From contig CANQFC010000002.1 in the NCBI GenBank assembly GCA_947598155.1, positions 124,001 through 188,000 on the forward strand: 64,000 nucleotides of DNA, written 5' to 3'. The translations under genes and the position numbers were made by a program. This DNA comes from an uncultured Clostridia bacterium. Lineage in GTDB: Bacteria; Bacillota; Clostridia; Oscillospirales; Acutalibacteraceae. The notes beneath the pieces were generated by a model, which was not told where the DNA came from, ran no database searches, and was given only the letters and a program-made list of their open reading frames with translations. Of the stretch, positions 18,352-27,513 are shown one piece after another (within the stretch, counting starts at the first letter, position 1; every line of letters starts with the position of its first letter).

Positions 18352-21300
18352 TCATTTAAAGTATTTTACCGCGGCCTCAAACATCTTGATGTCATAATTG
18401 CCGGGAACATTTTTGTAAAGACCAGAACCAACCCGTTCGCTGTGTCCCATTTTTCCGAATACCCTGCCGTCGGGCGAAGTGATGCCCTCTATGGCGAACA
18501 TAGAGTCGTTCGGATTAAACTGAACATCGTCCGTAGCGTTGCCGGAAAGGTCAACATACTGCGTAGCTATCTGCCCGTTTTCGGCAAGCTCTTTTATAAG
18601 CTGTGCAGGGGCTAAAAATCTGCCCTCTCCGTGTGAAATCGGAACGGAATAGACGTCGCCGACGTTTGTAAGCGACAGCCACGGCGATTTGTTGGAGGCA
18701 ATTCTTGTTCTTACTATTTTAGATTGGTGCCGCGCAATGGTATTGAAAGTCAGCGTGGGGCAGTTTTCATCTGTGTCGATAATTTTGCCGTAAGGCACAA
18801 GACCGAGCTTGATAAGCGCCTGGAAACCGTTGCAAATACCGCACATAAGCCCGTCACGCTTTTCAAGCAAATCGGTTACACCCTCCTTTATCGCCGCATT
18901 TCTGAAAAACGCCGTGATAAATTTGCCGCTGCCGTCAGGCTCGTCGCCGCCGGAAAATCCGCCCGGAATAAATATCATCTGCGCCGTTTTGAGCTTTTCG
19001 GCAAACTCCTCTACGCTTGACTGAATTGCCGATGAGTTTAAGTTTTTGATAACTATTATCTCCGGCTCGGCGCCTGCGTCACGAACGGCCTTTGCGCTGT
19101 CATATTCGCAGTTTGTGCCGGGGAATGCAGGAATAAGTACCTTGGGCTTAGCGCATTTCACCGCAGGCGAGGGATAGCCCTGCGCCTTGTAGGAGAAGTT
19201 TTCAAGCTTTTTGGGCTCTTTGGTAATATTGCAGGAATATACCTTTTCGAGTCTGTCTTCGTAAAGCCCGTTAATTTCTTCCGCGGTTACGCTCTCGCCC
19301 GAATATTTAAGCGTCTGTTCGTCGGTAATTTCACCTATAACATCAAGCCCGTCATCGTCGCTTACCTCCAAGAGGAATGAGGCGTAGCTGTAACCGAAAA
19401 TACATTTAAGGGAACAATTTTCGTTAAACTTAAATCCGAAGCCGTTACCCATACACATCTTAATTACAGATTCGGCTATGCCGCCGAGGCCCGGAGTGTA
19501 GCAGGAAACCGCCTTTCCGCTTTTGATAAGCCCGTTCACCTTTTCAAACACGCTTAAAAGCGAGGAGGTGTCGGGAAGACCTTCGCAATTATATTCGGGC
19601 TTTACTATTACAAGCTTATTCCCCGCCTTTTTAAATTCGGGAGAAATAATATCGTCCGTTTTGGCGGTAGTTACCGCAAAGGAGACAAGAGTGGGCGGAA
19701 CATCAAGATTCTCAAATGAACCGCTCATTGAGTCCTTACCGCCGATTGAGCCTATCTGAAGTTCCTTTTGCGCCTCAAAAGCTCCGAGAAGAGCGGCAAG
19801 GGGCTTGCCCCAGCGTTTGCCGTCGTGACCGGGCTTTTCAAAATATTCCTGGAAAGTGAGGTAGACATCTTCAAAGTCTGCGCCGGCGGCTATCAGCTTG
19901 CAGACCGATTCCACAACGGCAAGATATGCTCCGTGATACGGACTTTTTTCCGTAATAAAGGGGTTGTATCCCCATGCCATAAGCGAGCAGTTGTCGGTGT
20001 GCTTTTCTTCAACGCTGATTTTCTGAACCATAGCCTGTATGGGCGTCCTCTGATTTTTGCCGCCGAACGGCATAAGAACCGTTCCTGCGCCGATAGTGGA
20101 GTCAAAGCGCTCAGAAAGTCCCCTCTTTGAGCAGATATTCAAATCGGAGGCCACAGCCTTAATATTTTCGGTAAAGGTTCCGCTTATTTCCTTATCAAAG
20201 GCCTTGGGCTTTTCGGGAGTTACCGAAATATGCTTTTGCGCTCCGTTGGAATTGAGGAAATCCCTGCTTATATCAACTATTTTGTTGCCGTTCCAATTCA
20301 TAGTAAGGCGGGGTTCGGACTTAACGACGGCAACGGGAGTAGCCTCAAGGTTTTCCTTTTGGGCAAGCGCCAAAAACGCCTCTACGTTCTCTTTTTCGAC
20401 AACAACCGCCATTCTTTCCTGCGATTCGGAAATTGCAAGCTCTGTGCCGTCAAGTCCGTCATATTTTTTGGGTACCGAGTTAAGGTCTATCTCCAAGCCG
20501 TCGGCAAGCTCGCCTATCGCAACCGATACGCCGCCTGCGCCGAAGTCGTTACAGCGCTTAATCATAAGGCAGGCTTTCTTGTTTCTGAAAAGCCTTTGCA
20601 GTTTTCTTTCCTCCGGTGCGTTGCCCTTTTGAACCTCTGCGCCGCAGGTTTCGACAGAGTGGGCGTTATGCGCCTTGGAGGAACCCGTTGCGCCGCCTAT
20701 TCCGTCACGGCCAGTTCTGCCGCCCAAAAGTATTACTATATCGCCGGGAGCCGGAACCTCACGTCTGACATTTTCCTCTGGTGCGGCGGCGATTACTGCG
20801 CCGATTTCCATTCTTTTTGCGGCATAACCGGGGTGATATATCTCATCAACTATGCCCGTGGCAAGTCCTATCTGGTTGCCGTATGACGAATAGCCTGCCG
20901 CGGCGGTGGTGACAAGCTTTCTCTGCGGAAGCTTTCCCGGAATTGTGTCGCTTACGGGTACCGTCGGGTCGGCCGCGCCTGTAACACGCATTGCGCCGTA
21001 AACATAGCTTCTGCCAGAAAGCGGATCGCGTATAGCCCCGCCTATGCAGGTTGCCGCGCCGCCGAAAGGTTCGATTTCGGTCGGGTGATTGTGCGTTTCG
21101 TTCTTAAACAGCAACAGCCACGGCTCTTTTACGCCGTCTGCCTCAATTTCTATTTTTACGGTGCAGGCGTTAATTTCCTCCGACTCGTCAAGCTTGTCGA
21201 GCTTTCCGTGAGCCTTCAGATATTTAACCGCAACCGTCGCCAAATCCATAAGGCATACGGGCTTTGTTCTGCCAATCTCCCTGCGGACGGCAAGGTAATC

Positions 21301-22038
21301 CTCATACGCTTTCTGCAAAAGGTCGTCCTCAAATTTTACATCGTCAATAACAGTTAAAAATGTCGTGTGGCGGCAGTGATCCGACCAATAGGTATCTATC
21401 ATACGGATTTCCGTTAAAGTGGGATCTCTGTGTTCCGATTTAAAATAGTCCTGACAAAATTTAATGTCGTCATTATCCATTGCCAGCGCATATTTTTCCA
21501 CAAAATCGGCAAGCTCGCTGTCGGAATAGGAATTAAAGCCGTCAAGCGTTTTTACCCTTTCGGGTATATCGTAATCCACCTTTAAGGTTTCAAAGCTGTC
21601 AAGAGTCGCCTCCCTCGCCTCAACGGGATTTATAACGTATTTTTTGATTTCATCTATATCTTCTTGCGTTAAATCGCCGTAAAGCGCATAGACCTTGGCG
21701 GAGCGGATTATGGGTCTGTCGCCCTGCGAAATTATCTGTATGCACTGTGCCGCTGAGTCCGCTCTCTGGTCAAACTGACCGGGAAGATACTCCACCGCAA
21801 AAACCTCTGCATTATCCGTTTCAATCTCAGGCGAGGCAATGTCAAGCTGAGGTTCCGAAAAAACGGTTTTTACGGCGTAATCAAACAGCTCTTTTGTAAT
21901 ATTTTCGGCGTCGTAACGGTTTATAATGCGAACGCCAGTTATATTTTTAATACCGAGAAGATTTTTTGCATCGTTTAACAATGCCTTTGATTCATTTGCA
22001 AGCTCTTTTTTCTTTTCAACGAAAATTCTGTAAACCAA
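18352..22038 (-). CDS. purL: Phosphoribosylformylglycinamidine synthase (large single-chain, clostridial type)
   Basis: Converts FGAR, glutamine and ATP to FGAM, the fourth step of purine synthesis. At 1228 aa it is the single-chain form that makes PurS and PurQ unnecessary. Visible parts are the ATP-binding domain with FKNETHNHPTEIEPFGGAATCIGG, RDPLSGRSYVYGAMRV, GGRTGRDGIGGATGSS, and a C-terminal class I glutaminase with VLIPAFPGTNCEYD, nucleophile C1069 in GLMCGICNGFQ and the His/Glu pair H1199/E1201 in MGHSER. The start is a TTG with GGAGGG 8 bases upstream. Last gene of the pur operon, 4 bases after purD. Confidence 0.96.
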   Translation of the reverse strand: MVYRIFVEKKKELANESKALLNDAKNLLGIKNITGVRIINRYDAENITKELFDYAVKTVFSEPQLDIASPEIETDNAEVFAVEYLPGQFDQRADSAAQCIQIISQGDRPIIRSAKVYALYGDLTQEDIDEIKKYVINPVEAREATLDSFETLKVDYDIPERVKTLDGFNSYSDSELADFVEKYALAMDNDDIKFCQDYFKSEHRDPTLTEIRMIDTYWSDHCRHTTFLTVIDDVKFEDDLLQKAYEDYLAVRREIGRTKPVCLMDLATVAVKYLKAHGKLDKLDESEEINACTVKIEIEADGVKEPWLLLFKNETHNHPTEIEPFGGAATCIGGAIRDPLSGRSYVYGAMRVTGAADPTVPVSDTIPGKLPQRKLVTTAAAGYSSYGNQIGLATGIVDEIYHPGYAAKRMEIGAVIAAAPEENVRREVPAPGDIVILLGGRTGRDGIGGATGSSKAHNAHSVETCGAEVQKGNAPEERKLQRLFRNKKACLMIKRCNDFGAGGVSVAIGELADGLEIDLNSVPKKYDGLDGTELAISESQERMAVVVEKENVEAFLALAQKENLEATPVAVVKSEPRLTMNWNGNKIVDISRDFLNSNGAQKHISVTPEKPKAFDKEISGTFTENIKAVASDLNICSKRGLSERFDSTIGAGTVLMPFGGKNQRTPIQAMVQKISVEEKHTDNCSLMAWGYNPFITEKSPYHGAYLAVVESVCKLIAAGADFEDVYLTFQEYFEKPGHDGKRWGKPLAALLGAFEAQKELQIGSIGGKDSMSGSFENLDVPPTLVSFAVTTAKTDDIISPEFKKAGNKLVIVKPEYNCEGLPDTSSLLSVFEKVNGLIKSGKAVSCYTPGLGGIAESVIKMCMGNGFGFKFNENCSLKCIFGYSYASFLLEVSDDDGLDVIGEITDEQTLKYSGESVTAEEINGLYEDRLEKVYSCNITKEPKKLENFSYKAQGYPSPAVKCAKPKVLIPAFPGTNCEYDSAKAVRDAGAEPEIIVIKNLNSSAIQSSVEEFAEKLKTAQMIFIPGGFSGGDEPDGSGKFITAFFRNAAIKEGVTDLLEKRDGLMCGICNGFQALIKLGLVPYGKIIDTDENCPTLTFNTIARHQSKIVRTRIASNKSPWLSLTNVGDVYSVPISHGEGRFLAPAQLIKELAENGQIATQYVDLSGNATDDVQFNPNDSMFAIEGITSPDGRVFGKMGHSERVGSGLYKNVPGNYDIKMFEAAVKYFK

Positions 22039-22042
22039 GCCG

Positions 22043-23311
22043 TTATCCCTCCTTGCAGTTCAATGCCCTTTTGCCTATATCATGGCGGTAATAGGCGTTG
22101 TCAAAATGGATTTTTGAAACCTCCCCGTAGGAGGCATCAATGGCCTCTTTCAGGGTATCTCTGACCTGAGTGACGCCCAAAACCCGCCCGCCGTTTGTCA
22201 AAAGCTTGCCGTCTTTGAGCTTTGCGCCTGCGACAAACACGCTTTTTGCCGTTTCCTCGGGTATAGTTATCTCAAAGCCCTTTTCGTACTTAACGGGATA
22301 GCCCTGCGAGGCCATAATAACACAGCATGCGCTTTTTTCGGAGAATTTGACCTCGCACTCGGAAAGCTTTTCATTGGTGACGGCCATCATAACCGTGAGC
22401 AAATCGCTTTCAAGCAGAGGCAAAACCACCTGTGTTTCGGGGTCGCCGAAACGGCAGTTATACTCTATTACCTTGGGGCCGTTTTCGGTCAGCATAAGCC
22501 CGAAATACAAACAGCCCTTAAAGGTTCTGCCCTCGTTTTTCATAGCCCTTACAGTGGGCAGGAAGATTTTTTCCATACACTCGTCGGCTATTTCCTTTGT
22601 ATAATACGGATTGGGCGCAACCGTTCCCATTCCGCCCGTATTAAGACCCGTATCGTTGTCGCCGGCACGCTTGTGGTCCATAGACGAAATCATGGGAACG
22701 ACCGTTTTGCCGTCGGTAAAGGATAAAACGGAAACCTCAGGGCCCGTTAAAAATTCCTCAATAACTATCTTGTCTCCGCTTTTTCCGAACTGCTTGTCCC
22801 TCATAATAGAAATAACGGCGTCCTTTGCCTGCTCACGGGTAGTTGCGATAATAACGCCCTTTCCGAGCGCAAGGCCGTCCGCCTTTACTACGGTGGGAAC
22901 GGGACAGCTCTCTACATATTTAAGAGCCTCGTCGGCGTCCGAAAACACCTCGTACTCCGCTGTGGGAATACCGTACTTTTTCATAAGTTGTTTTGAAAAC
23001 ACCTTACTGCCCTCAATTATAGCGGCGTTTTTCCGCGGGCCGAAACAGGCTATGCCCTTTTCCTCAAGAGCGTCCACACAGCCCATAACCAAAGGGTCGT
23101 CGGGCGCCACTACCGCATAATCGACGCTGTTTTTAACTGCAAAATCGACTATTTTTTCAATATCCGTAGCGCCTATATCGACAAGCGTTGCGTCATTTGC
23201 CATACCGCCGTTGCCCGGGAGCGCAAATATTTCGCTTACCTGCCTGTTCTCTTTAATTTTTTTAATTATAGCGTGTTCCCTGCCGCCGCCTCCGACAACT
23301 AATACTTTCAT
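22043..23311 (-). CDS. purD: Phosphoribosylamine-glycine ligase
   Basis: ATP-grasp enzyme joining phosphoribosylamine and glycine to form GAR, the second purine step. The 422-residue protein starts MKVLVVGGGGREHAI and has GLALGKGVI, LNTGGMGTVAPNPYYT and ETQVVLPLLESDL, all typical of PurD. The ATG has AGAGGT 8 bases upstream. Confidence 0.97.
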   Translation of the reverse strand: MKVLVVGGGGREHAIIKKIKENRQVSEIFALPGNGGMANDATLVDIGATDIEKIVDFAVKNSVDYAVVAPDDPLVMGCVDALEEKGIACFGPRKNAAIIEGSKVFSKQLMKKYGIPTAEYEVFSDADEALKYVESCPVPTVVKADGLALGKGVIIATTREQAKDAVISIMRDKQFGKSGDKIVIEEFLTGPEVSVLSFTDGKTVVPMISSMDHKRAGDNDTGLNTGGMGTVAPNPYYTKEIADECMEKIFLPTVRAMKNEGRTFKGCLYFGLMLTENGPKVIEYNCRFGDPETQVVLPLLESDLLTVMMAVTNEKLSECEVKFSEKSACCVIMASQGYPVKYEKGFEITIPEETAKSVFVAGAKLKDGKLLTNGGRVLGVTQVRDTLKEAIDASYGEVSKIHFDNAYYRHDIGKRALNCKEG

Positions 23312-23326
23312 TGCTTTTACCTCTTA

Positions 23327-24511
23327 TCAATGATGGAATAATCTCATACCCGTAAACGCCATGGCGATATTGTATTTGTCACAGCACTCTATAACTGCGT
23401 CGTCACGGATTGAGCCGCCCGGCTCGGCTATGTACTTTACGCCGGAGCGGTGCGCTCTTTCGATATTATCGGAAAACGGGAAGAAAGCGTCGGAGCCGAG
23501 AGCAACATTATCCTTTGTCGCAAGGTATGCCGCCTGCTCCTCCTTGGTGAAAGGTTCGGGTCTTTCGGTAAAATATTTTTGCCAAACGTCCGGCGCGCAG
23601 ACATCTTCTTCGTTCTGATTTATATAGCCGTCAATAACATTATCCCTGTCGGGTCTGCCTATATCGTCCCTGAAAGGCAGGTTTATAACCTTGTCGGCCT
23701 GACGCAGGAACCATGTGTCCGCCTTTGTGCCGGCGAGCCTTGTGCAGTGTATTCTTGATTGCTGGCCTGCGCCTACGCCTATGGCCTGGCCGTCAACCGC
23801 ATAGCAGACGGAGTTTGACTGCGTGTATTTAAGCGTGATAAGCGCAACTATAAGGTCGCGGACTGCGCTTTCGGGCATATCCTTGTTAGCCGTAACTATG
23901 TTTGAAAGAAGTTCTTTGTCTATTTTAAAATTATTTCTGCCCTGCTCAAAGGTAATGCCGAAAACCTGCTTATGCTCCTGCGGCGCCGGAACATAGTCGG
24001 GGTCAATTTTTACTATATTGTAATTGCCTTTTCTCTTGGATTTTAAAATCTCAAGCGCCTCCGGCTCATATCCGGGGGCGATAATACCGTCGGAAACCTC
24101 TCGCTTAATCATTTTTGCGGTGGTAACATCGCATATATCGGAAAGCGCAACCCAGTCGCCGAATGAGCACATTCTGTCTGTACCCCTCGCACGGGCATAG
24201 GCGCAGGCAAGAGGCGAATCGTCAAGCCCCTCAATATCGTCTACAAAGCAAGCCTTTTTAAGAGTGTCGGAAAGCGGTATGCCGACAGCCGCAGATGTGG
24301 GGCTTACATGCTTAAACGAGGTTACCGCCGGAAGACCGAGAGCCTCTTTAAGCTCCTTTACAAGCTGCCATGAGTTAAATGCGTCGAGAAAGTTAATATA
24401 TCCGGGTCTTCCGCAAAGTATTTCAATGGGAAGGTCACTGCCGTCGTGCATATAGATTTTTGAAGGCTTTTGATTGGGGTTACAGCCGTATTTAAGTTCA
24501 AATTCTTTCAT
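23327..24511 (-). CDS. Stand-alone AICAR formyltransferase (animal ATIC-like domain)
   Basis: Transfers a formyl group from 10-formyl-tetrahydrofolate to AICAR. This 394-residue protein contains only the transformylase half of PurH. It has the catalytic Lys-His in SFKHVSPTSAAVGIPLS (K67, H68), ARARGTDRMCSFGDWVALSD, KYTQSNSVCYA and GAGQQSRIHCTRLAG, and it ends MRLFHH. These stretches resemble the C-terminal half of animal ATIC more than bacterial PurH as I remember the family. The missing cyclohydrolase half is supplied by the next gene upstream. I leave the symbol empty because purH usually means the bifunctional enzyme. Confidence 0.92.
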   Translation of the reverse strand: MKEFELKYGCNPNQKPSKIYMHDGSDLPIEILCGRPGYINFLDAFNSWQLVKELKEALGLPAVTSFKHVSPTSAAVGIPLSDTLKKACFVDDIEGLDDSPLACAYARARGTDRMCSFGDWVALSDICDVTTAKMIKREVSDGIIAPGYEPEALEILKSKRKGNYNIVKIDPDYVPAPQEHKQVFGITFEQGRNNFKIDKELLSNIVTANKDMPESAVRDLIVALITLKYTQSNSVCYAVDGQAIGVGAGQQSRIHCTRLAGTKADTWFLRQADKVINLPFRDDIGRPDRDNVIDGYINQNEEDVCAPDVWQKYFTERPEPFTKEEQAAYLATKDNVALGSDAFFPFSDNIERAHRSGVKYIAEPGGSIRDDAVIECCDKYNIAMAFTGMRLFHH

Positions 24512-24521
24512 TTTAATTCCC

Positions 24522-25238
24522 TCACTTATTTTTATTTACTATTCTTGAAGTGTATTTGCCTGTCTGAATATCAATATATCTTACAAAGAGCGACACCTTG
24601 TTGTCCTCGTTGAGATTTTCCCAAATAAGCTGTGTAAGCTCGTCGATGCCGACATCGGGAAGTTCTAAGGTCTTCGGCTCGCCCTCAAAGCTCGGGAGAG
24701 GATTGCCCTCTCGGCTGTATGTGTGGATAAATTTTGCCCTGCCGCTTACGGGATTTGAATAGGCGTAAGTATATCTTTGGCAGGAATCAGCGTTACCCTC
24801 GGCCGATTTAAGGATTGACAAGGCGTAATTCATTTCGCCGTTATCAATATGAATAATGCCCGAAATTCTCGGAGTGTAGTTTGGGGCGTCGTCCTCAAAC
24901 TCCCTTGTACGAAGGGACTGTTCAAAGGTCATCTGCTTATCCATAAGCTCATAGATTGTATCGGTCTGGTCGCCGTTTGTGACAATGGTTTTATTGCCCA
25001 ACACCCTTACGGGTGCGTAAATTATAAGATGCGGATCAACCATTTTCGACTCGTCAAAAGCCTGAGTGCGTATGCCCTCGCCGTTCTCAACAAACACACG
25101 GTTTCTGCTGTTTTCGCTCCTGCCCATTATAAAATAAGCAGTAACCGCCTTTTTGCCGTCCGCGCTTTTGCCGATTATAATTCCTCTGCCGTGATACGCA
25201 AGGGAATTAAGCTCTTCTTTGATAGATTTGATTTCCAT
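24522..25238 (-). CDS. IMP cyclohydrolase, PurO-like
   Basis: A 238-residue protein of the PurO/IMP-cyclohydrolase-like family, which closes the ring of FAICAR to give IMP. It starts MEIKSIKEELNSLAYHGRGI and has YFIMGRSENSRNRVF, DPHLIIYAPVRVLGN, NGDQTDTIYELM and DDAPNYTPRISGII, matching the NTN-fold family first described in archaea. Placed between purN and the stand-alone AICAR transformylase, it supplies the activity that enzyme lacks. AAGGGG lies 10 bases before the ATG. Confidence 0.85.
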   Translation of the reverse strand: MEIKSIKEELNSLAYHGRGIIIGKSADGKKAVTAYFIMGRSENSRNRVFVENGEGIRTQAFDESKMVDPHLIIYAPVRVLGNKTIVTNGDQTDTIYELMDKQMTFEQSLRTREFEDDAPNYTPRISGIIHIDNGEMNYALSILKSAEGNADSCQRYTYAYSNPVSGRAKFIHTYSREGNPLPSFEGEPKTLELPDVGIDELTQLIWENLNEDNKVSLFVRYIDIQTGKYTSRIVNKNK

Positions 25239-25259
25239 AAGTACAAGCCCCTTTTTGAT

Positions 25260-25871
25260 TTATTTTGAAATAATTTGTTCGCAAACCTTTTGAGTGGCCT
25301 TTGGAAGAATAATCCACTCGGCGTTTTCCATAACTCTTCTCTGTAAGGTTTCAGGGGTGTCGCCCTCCTCAACCTCAACAGCCTTTTGCATTATAATTTC
25401 GCCGCCGTCGGGTATCTCGTTTACAAAGTGAACGGTTGCGCCCGTAACCTTAACGCCCTTTTCAAGCGCCGCCCTGTGCACACGAAGTCCGTAAAAACCC
25501 TCGCCGCAAAACGACGGTATCAGCGACGGGTGGACATTTAAAATTCTTTTTTCGTAACGGGAGGTAAATTTCTCGCTTAAAATCGACATAAAGCCGGCAA
25601 GGACTATTAAATCAATACCGTTTTCGTCAAGTATTGAGATTATTCCGTCCTCGAAAGCCTCCTGAGAGCCGAGCTGTTTTTTGAGCACGGTAAATGTTTT
25701 TATGCCTGCGTTCCTCGCCCTTGTGAGCGCATAGGCGTCTGCGTTATTTGATATGACAAGCTCGATTTTTCCGCTTGTGATAATACCGCTGTTTTGGGCG
25801 TCTATAAGTGCCTGCAAATTTGTGCCGCCGCCCGATACCATAACCGCTATTTTAGCTTTTTTGCCCGTCAA
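25260..25871 (-). CDS. purN: Phosphoribosylglycinamide formyltransferase
   Basis: Formylates GAR with 10-formyl-tetrahydrofolate, the third purine step. The 203-residue protein has AVMVSGGGTNLQALID at the N-terminus, VLAGFMSIL, the catalytic Asn and His in LNVHPSLIPSF, and VHFVNEIPDGGEII with the conserved Asp. The start is TTG at 25871 with GGAGG 8 bases upstream, so it overlaps the end of the FNT gene by 20 bases. Confidence 0.95.
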   Translation of the reverse strand: MTGKKAKIAVMVSGGGTNLQALIDAQNSGIITSGKIELVISNNADAYALTRARNAGIKTFTVLKKQLGSQEAFEDGIISILDENGIDLIVLAGFMSILSEKFTSRYEKRILNVHPSLIPSFCGEGFYGLRVHRAALEKGVKVTGATVHFVNEIPDGGEIIMQKAVEVEEGDTPETLQRRVMENAEWIILPKATQKVCEQIISK

Positions 25872-26472
25872 CCTTTTTACCTCCTGCCAAAGACAACAGC
25901 GGAAGTAACATTCCGCCAGCCGAATTGCCTAAGATTACAAGCCATATAAACACGAACGCCTTTAAGGAAACTATGCCCGAAACCGCAAAATAAAACATAT
26001 CTGCAACGGAGTGTTCGTAGCCGCTTAATATAAATGTAGGTATGCACAGTAAAATCCCCAAAGGGGTTTTGTTCTTTTTAAAAATATCGACCGCCAAATA
26101 TATGAGTATTCCGCAGAAAAACGCCCTTATAAGCGTTTGGGGGATTTCCTGCTCAAGCTTTAAACTGCAAGCGTCAAAGCCTGCCTGACGAAGTTTTGGT
26201 ACGGCATAAGCCAAAGCGTAGCCGCAGACGGTTGTAGCCGTGACATTGCCCAAAAGCCCCGTAAACAGAACCGAAAACTCTGCCTTAGTGTGCTTTTCGG
26301 GTATGTAGCATATCTTGCCCGTATATAGGGAATAGCCCTGATAGCAAATGCAAACCAGCGCCACCGTAAAAAGCAGAGAGCCTACATACTTGTTGTCGCA
26401 GGAGAGGTAGACGGCTCCGCCTATTGAAATAAGCACGCCTGCAAAAATACCGTTAATTATCTGTTTCAGCAT
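25852..26472 (-). CDS. Formate/nitrite transporter (FNT) family channel
   Basis: A 206-residue protein with about six hydrophobic helices and FNT signatures: [11 protein letters not shown] near residue 75, the central His in [13 protein letters not shown] (H154), and [10 protein letters not shown] near the C-terminus. FNT channels (FocA, NirC, HSC) move formate, nitrite or hydrosulfide; this one is shorter than the usual 250-280 aa. It overlaps the purM end and the purN start. Formate is the source of 10-formyl-tetrahydrofolate, used by PurN and the AICAR transformylase encoded next to it, so a formate role is a reasonable inference; the substrate is not shown by sequence. Confidence 0.82.
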   Translation of the reverse strand: MLKQIINGIFAGVLISIGGAVYLSCDNKYVGSLLFTVALVCICYQGYSLYTGKICYIPEKHTKAEFSVLFTGLLGNVTATTVCGYALAYAVPKLRQAGFDACSLKLEQEIPQTLIRAFFCGILIYLAVDIFKKNKTPLGILLCIPTFILSGYEHSVADMFYFAVSGIVSLKAFVFIWLVILGNSAGGMLLPLLSLAGGKKVDGQKS

Positions 26473-27509
26473 ATCTCTATCTTACTTTCCGATTTAATAA
26501 TTTTGCCTATGATATAAGCGTTCTCGCCGTTTGCCTTTAAAATTTCAAGCGCCCTGTCGGCGTCCTGCCTTGCAACCACTATGCTCATACCGACGCCCAT
26601 ATTAAAGGTGTTGAACATATCCCTTTCGTCTATGCCGCCCTTCTTTGCAATAAAATCAAAAATCGGCAAAACCTTTACGGCACTTCGCTCTATCCTTGCG
26701 CACAGGCCGTCGGGAATACTTCTGGGTATATTCTCGTAAAATCCTCCGCCAGTGATATGGGAAATTCCCTTTACAGAAAGCTCGGAAATAAGCGCAAGAA
26801 CGGGTTTTACATAGATTTTGGTGGGCGTCAGGAGCGTTTCCCCTATCGATTTGCCGCCAAGGCAGTCAACGGGAGTTTTAATATCGCTGTTTTCAACGTC
26901 AAACACCTTTCTTACAAGAGAAAAACCGTTTGAGTGAACGCCGCTTGAGGGGAGCGCAATTATAACATCGCCCTCACACATTGTCTTGTTGTCAATAATT
27001 TTTGACTTGTCAACAACGCCCGTACAGTAGCCTGCAAGGTCATATTCGTCAACGGGATAAAAACCTGGCATCTCGGCGGTTTCTCCGCCTATCAGCGCCG
27101 CGCCAGACTGCACACAGCCGTCGCACACGCCCTTTACAATGTCGGCAATCTTTTCGGGTACATTTTTGCCGCAGGCTATGTAATCGAGGAAGAACAAAGG
27201 CTTTGCCCCACAGCAGATAATATCGTTTACGCACATCGCAACGCAGTCTATGCCGACGGTATCGTGCCTGTCCATCAAAAACGCAATCTTTAGCTTTGTG
27301 CCGACGCCGTCCGTTCCGCTTACAAGCACGGGATTTGTTATGCCTGTGAGGTCAAGCTCAAAAAGTCCGCCGAATCCGCCTACATCGGAGCAAACCGACG
27401 AAGTCATCGTAGTGGCGATGTGCTTTTTCATAAGCTCCACAGCCTTGTAGCCGGCCGTAATATCAACGCCTGCCGCCGCATAAACATCTGATTTAGAATT
27501 GTTGTTCAT
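26466..27509 (-). CDS. purM: Phosphoribosylformylglycinamidine cyclo-ligase
   Basis: AIR synthetase, fifth purine step. The 347-residue protein has [72 protein letters not shown] and [14 protein letters not shown]. The ATG at 27509 has AAAGGA about 8 bases upstream; a longer frame into purF is not supported. It lies 4 bases after the purF stop. Confidence 0.97.
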   Translation of the reverse strand: MNNNSKSDVYAAAGVDITAGYKAVELMKKHIATTMTSSVCSDVGGFGGLFELDLTGITNPVLVSGTDGVGTKLKIAFLMDRHDTVGIDCVAMCVNDIICCGAKPLFFLDYIACGKNVPEKIADIVKGVCDGCVQSGAALIGGETAEMPGFYPVDEYDLAGYCTGVVDKSKIIDNKTMCEGDVIIALPSSGVHSNGFSLVRKVFDVENSDIKTPVDCLGGKSIGETLLTPTKIYVKPVLALISELSVKGISHITGGGFYENIPRSIPDGLCARIERSAVKVLPIFDFIAKKGGIDERDMFNTFNMGVGMSIVVARQDADRALEILKANGENAYIIGKIIKSESKIEIC

Positions 27510-27513
27510 AATC

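Noticed and set aside
20057-20886. Long plus-strand open frames (191 and 218 codons) inside purL
   Set aside because: They are antisense to a conserved gene, have no homology I recognise and no proper ribosome binding site; codon bias of purL explains them.
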